NCBI GenBank assembly: GCA_001430745.1
Contig: KQ482066.1
Location: 82,172 to 92,421, forward strand
Reading direction: 5' to 3'
DNA from: Auxenochlorella pyrenoidosa
Taxonomy: Eukaryota; Chlorophyta; Trebouxiophyceae; Chlorellales; Chlorellaceae
DNA length: 10,250 bases
The notes beneath the pieces are model-generated. The model was not told where the DNA came from, searched no databases, and saw nothing but the letters and a program-made list of their open reading frames with translations. Shown one piece after another: positions 9,201 to 10,250 of the stretch. Position numbers and translations under genes: made by a program. The number at the start of each line of letters is the position of its first letter. Position 1 is the stretch's first letter.

Positions 9201-10195
9201 GTAGTGTGGGCGTATGCCAAGCTGGGCCACTACAACGGCGCCCTCATGAACACCATGGCGGCGGAGGCAACGCGCCGCATCGAGGAGTTCAGGTGGCCGC
9301 TTCTGCGGGGCTGCCACGTCTGCGGGGTGTCGTCCTGTTTCTGTCCTTCAGAATTGTTGCCCTACAGTAGTGTACACGCACCTGCTTCTGCCCATCCGCC
9401 CGCGCTCTGCCACCCCCTCAGTGCTGCCCTGCTTCCCTGCATGACCGCCGCGCACATCCCTCCCCGCCTCACCCTTGCTGTGCCCAGCCAGCAAAACATG
9501 TCCAACATGGCGTGGGCCTACGCCAAGCTGGGGCACATGGATGATGACCTGCTGGCTGCCATCGCCGGTGGGTCCATGCCGGACGAGCCGAGCAGAAGGG
9601 AGGGGCTGTCCAAGCTGTTGCCCAGCAGTTCTCATCCAAGGGCAGAGAGAGGCGGTGCTCGGCCAGGGATGCTGCAGGGATGGGTGCCTGCAACACCAGG
9701 GGCTGCATTCCTTGGTGCAGCAACTCTACTGCAGACAGCCTGCAACGCTGCGCTGAACTGTTGCTTCCCATTTACCCAACAGACCGCGCTGAGGGCATGG
9801 TGGATGAGCTCAACATGCAGCACTGCACCAACCTCATCTGGGCGTATGCCACCCTGCTGGGCCCCGCCCTGAGCATTTTGCCGACAGTCCTTGCTGGTGA
9901 GCGCCATGCTGCGATGCAGCCGGGGCCCGCAAGCCTGGGCGCTCGGCTCGCTGATACAAATCCAACTGATAGTGCTGCGCAACAGTTGCAAATGGCAGCC
10001 AACAGCAGCACCCGCTGCCTTGGCCTGCAGCACAGCCCTCCCCAGCTGCTGCTGTTCTCCGGCTTGCGTCCCGCAGAAGTGCGGGCCCGCATGGGCGCCG
10101 CCCAGTTCAATGTGCAGCAGGTTGCAAACCTGCTGTGGAGCATGGCCATCTCGGAGCGCTGCGACCAGGAGGCCTGGCGCCTGAGCCTGGGCCAG
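3046..10195 (+). CDS. OPR/HPR-type helical-repeat protein with disordered N-terminus (22 exons, 3' end outside window)
   Basis: Exons: 3046-3287, 3490-3542, 3752-3874, 4238-4453, 4747-5045, 5278-5407, 5567-5644, 5776-5877, 6141-6217, 6495-6608, 6901-7026, 7173-7223, 7375-7422, 7665-7731, 7928-8037, 8237-8353, 8625-8751, 8946-9026, 9205-9292, 9488-9567, 9783-9896, 10077-10195. They sum to 2562 nt (854 codons) with no stop. Every donor is GT except the intron after 7422 (GC). The start at 3046 has a good context (GCCAGCATGGCG), and an in-frame TGA lies at 3022-3024. Residues 1-275 are low complexity, 290-311 a helical lead-in, 316-360 a degenerate repeat, and 361-854 thirteen repeats of 37-39 residues. 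Such repeats form paired helices that bind RNA base by base; known family members control stability, processing or translation of organelle transcripts. The last visible donor (10196, GTGCGT) shows the gene continues; a RAP domain may follow. Family call confident, exon edges mostly secure, target and compartment unknown. Confidence 0.88.
3752..5045 (+). other. Exons 3-5: Pro/Gly/Tyr/Ser-rich prion-like segment
   Basis: Exons 3-5 encode about residues 99-311. Exon 3 is Ser/Pro/Tyr-rich with repeated S-P and S-x-P spacing near tyrosines. Exon 4 has Gly/Trp/Tyr followed by runs of proline and AYGYG. Exon 5 begins with PPGTPPPPG and HGYGYYGPPPPP, then Pro/Gly/Arg until about residue 275. From 290 it turns helical (INRRMTAAETAREIFDIVER), which resembles the lead-in seen before the first repeat of many OPR/RAP proteins. 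The Tyr/Gly/Pro composition resembles phase-separating RNA-granule proteins. All three internal junctions are phase 1 and make a glycine. Confidence 0.75.
4092..4122 (+). repeat. Near-perfect inverted repeat in intron 3
   Basis: The left arm GGAGAAAGCCTTTCCC (4092-4107) pairs with the right arm GGGGAAGGCTTCTCC (4108-4122) apart from two single-base bulges, around a central CCCGGG. In the pre-mRNA it would make a stable short hairpin. It lies in the longest intron (3875-4237, 363 nt). No flanking target-site duplication was noticed. Its role is unknown. Confidence 0.6.
6495..6608 (+). other. Exon 10: exactly one 38-residue repeat, phase 0 on both sides
   Basis: The exon runs from core position 5 of unit 3 (NMSN) to core position 4 of unit 4 (FSPQ). 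It is 114 nt, 38 codons, flanked by phase-0 introns that fall at the same repeat position. It is a self-contained module that could be duplicated or skipped without breaking the frame or the repeat register. Confidence 0.8.
7423..7664 (+). other. Intron 13, probable non-canonical GC-AG intron
   Basis: Exon 13 ends CCG CAG and is followed by GCAAGC. The acceptor CTGCGCAG ends at 7664. Joining here gives FSPQ|NISN in phase 0, identical to the register of the other units. CAG|GCAAG is the usual context of U2-type GC donors. A GT-AG alternative exists (donor GTCAAT at 7431 with the acceptor CCCCTAG ending at 7654). It is also in frame but inserts six residues (ASRPAQ) into the core, so it is less likely or an isoform. 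Confidence 0.65.
8067..8094 (+). repeat. Homopolymeric C tract in intron 15
   Basis: C20 (8067-8086), one T, then C7 (8088-8094), 29 bases downstream of the exon 15 donor and about 140 bases upstream of the acceptor at 8236. The opposite strand is a long G run able to form G-quadruplexes. Its exact length is likely to vary and is prone to sequencing error. Confidence 0.9.
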
Positions 10196-10206
10196 GTGCG
10201 TGAGGT

Positions 10207-10222
10207 GGGGGGGGGGGGGGGG
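10207..10222 (+). repeat. G16 tract just inside intron 22
   Basis: Sixteen G residues begin 11 nt downstream of the exon 22 donor (GTGCGTGAGGT). G runs next to a 5' splice site can act as splicing enhancers or form quadruplexes in the pre-mRNA. Length is uncertain for technical reasons. Confidence 0.9.
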
Positions 10223-10250
10223 TCAGTGCGTGTGCTGGCGTACTGCACCC

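Larger units (their letters stand above)
5278..10195 (+). other. Array of one degenerate and 13 OPR/HPR repeats across exons 6-22
   Basis: Repeat cores start at residues 361, 399, 437, 475, 512, 550, 587, 625, 674, 712, 749, 786 and 825; a worn unit starts at 316 (FDTVCLATAMHKLANL). Examples of the core: FSPQNISNFLWAFAKL, FSPQNLSNTAWALATL, FSQQNMSNMAWAYAKL. Spacing is 37-39 except 49 between units 8 and 9. Asn at core position 8 is present in all thirteen clear units, and Trp at position 11 in all except unit 3. The second half of each unit is a helix rich in Ala/Leu/Glu. I see no PPPEW motif, which many Chlamydomonas OPR repeats carry, so the array may sit nearer the HPR/RAP branch. If one repeat reads one base, the visible part would cover about 13 nucleotides. 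Confidence 0.88.

Noticed and set aside
5278..10195. Pentatricopeptide (PPR), TPR or Pumilio repeats
   Set aside because: The length is 37-39 and the core N-x-x-W-A-x-A-x-L does not match the 35-residue PPR, the 34-residue TPR or the 36-residue PUF consensus; it matches the OPR/HPR type.

Overview
The window looks like nuclear DNA of a green alga. Coding stretches are GC-rich and favour G or C at the third codon position. One long gene is cut by many short introns of roughly 130-360 nt, mostly with GTG-type donors and GCAG-type acceptors. The protein is an array of helical repeats of the octotricopeptide (OPR) / heptatricopeptide (HPR) kind, which is greatly expanded in green algae. A Chlorella-like trebouxiophyte would fit, but that placement is inference. 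No operon, Shine-Dalgarno site, tRNA, rRNA, CRISPR array or transposon was recognised.

Layout. Positions 1-1150 (minus strand) hold the 5' part of an unrecognised gene for a proline/glutamine-rich, basic, low-complexity protein. Its two exons (1150-397 and 172-1) join in frame, and the gene runs off the left edge. Positions 1154-3045 are an intergenic stretch of about 1.9 kb between divergent genes. No convincing gene was seen there, but it contains a perfect 14-bp palindrome (1278-1291) that matches the E2F consensus on both strands.

Positions 3046-10195 (plus strand) are the main feature. By reading splice junctions and keeping phase, I reconstruct 22 exons totalling 2562 nt (854 codons), open throughout; the gene runs off the right edge. 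The N-terminal ~275 residues are disordered: a short basic nuclear-signal-like motif, then Gln-, Ser- and Pro/Gly/Tyr-rich segments. After a short helical lead-in come one degenerate and thirteen clear repeats of 37-39 residues. Each carries a core of the form F-S/T-x-Q-N-x-S/A-N-x-x-W-A-x-A-K/T-L. This is the signature of sequence-specific RNA-binding repeat proteins. A C-terminal RAP domain is common in such proteins and, if present, would lie beyond the window.

Most notable points: a disordered Tyr/Pro-rich and nuclear-signal-like N-terminus on a repeat class usually sent to chloroplasts or mitochondria; one probable GC-AG intron; introns that recur at the same slots of the repeat, including an exon encoding exactly one 38-residue unit; and the E2F-like palindrome. 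How the two genes relate functionally cannot be told from the sequence; they share only the intergenic region and a taste for disordered, low-complexity protein sequence.
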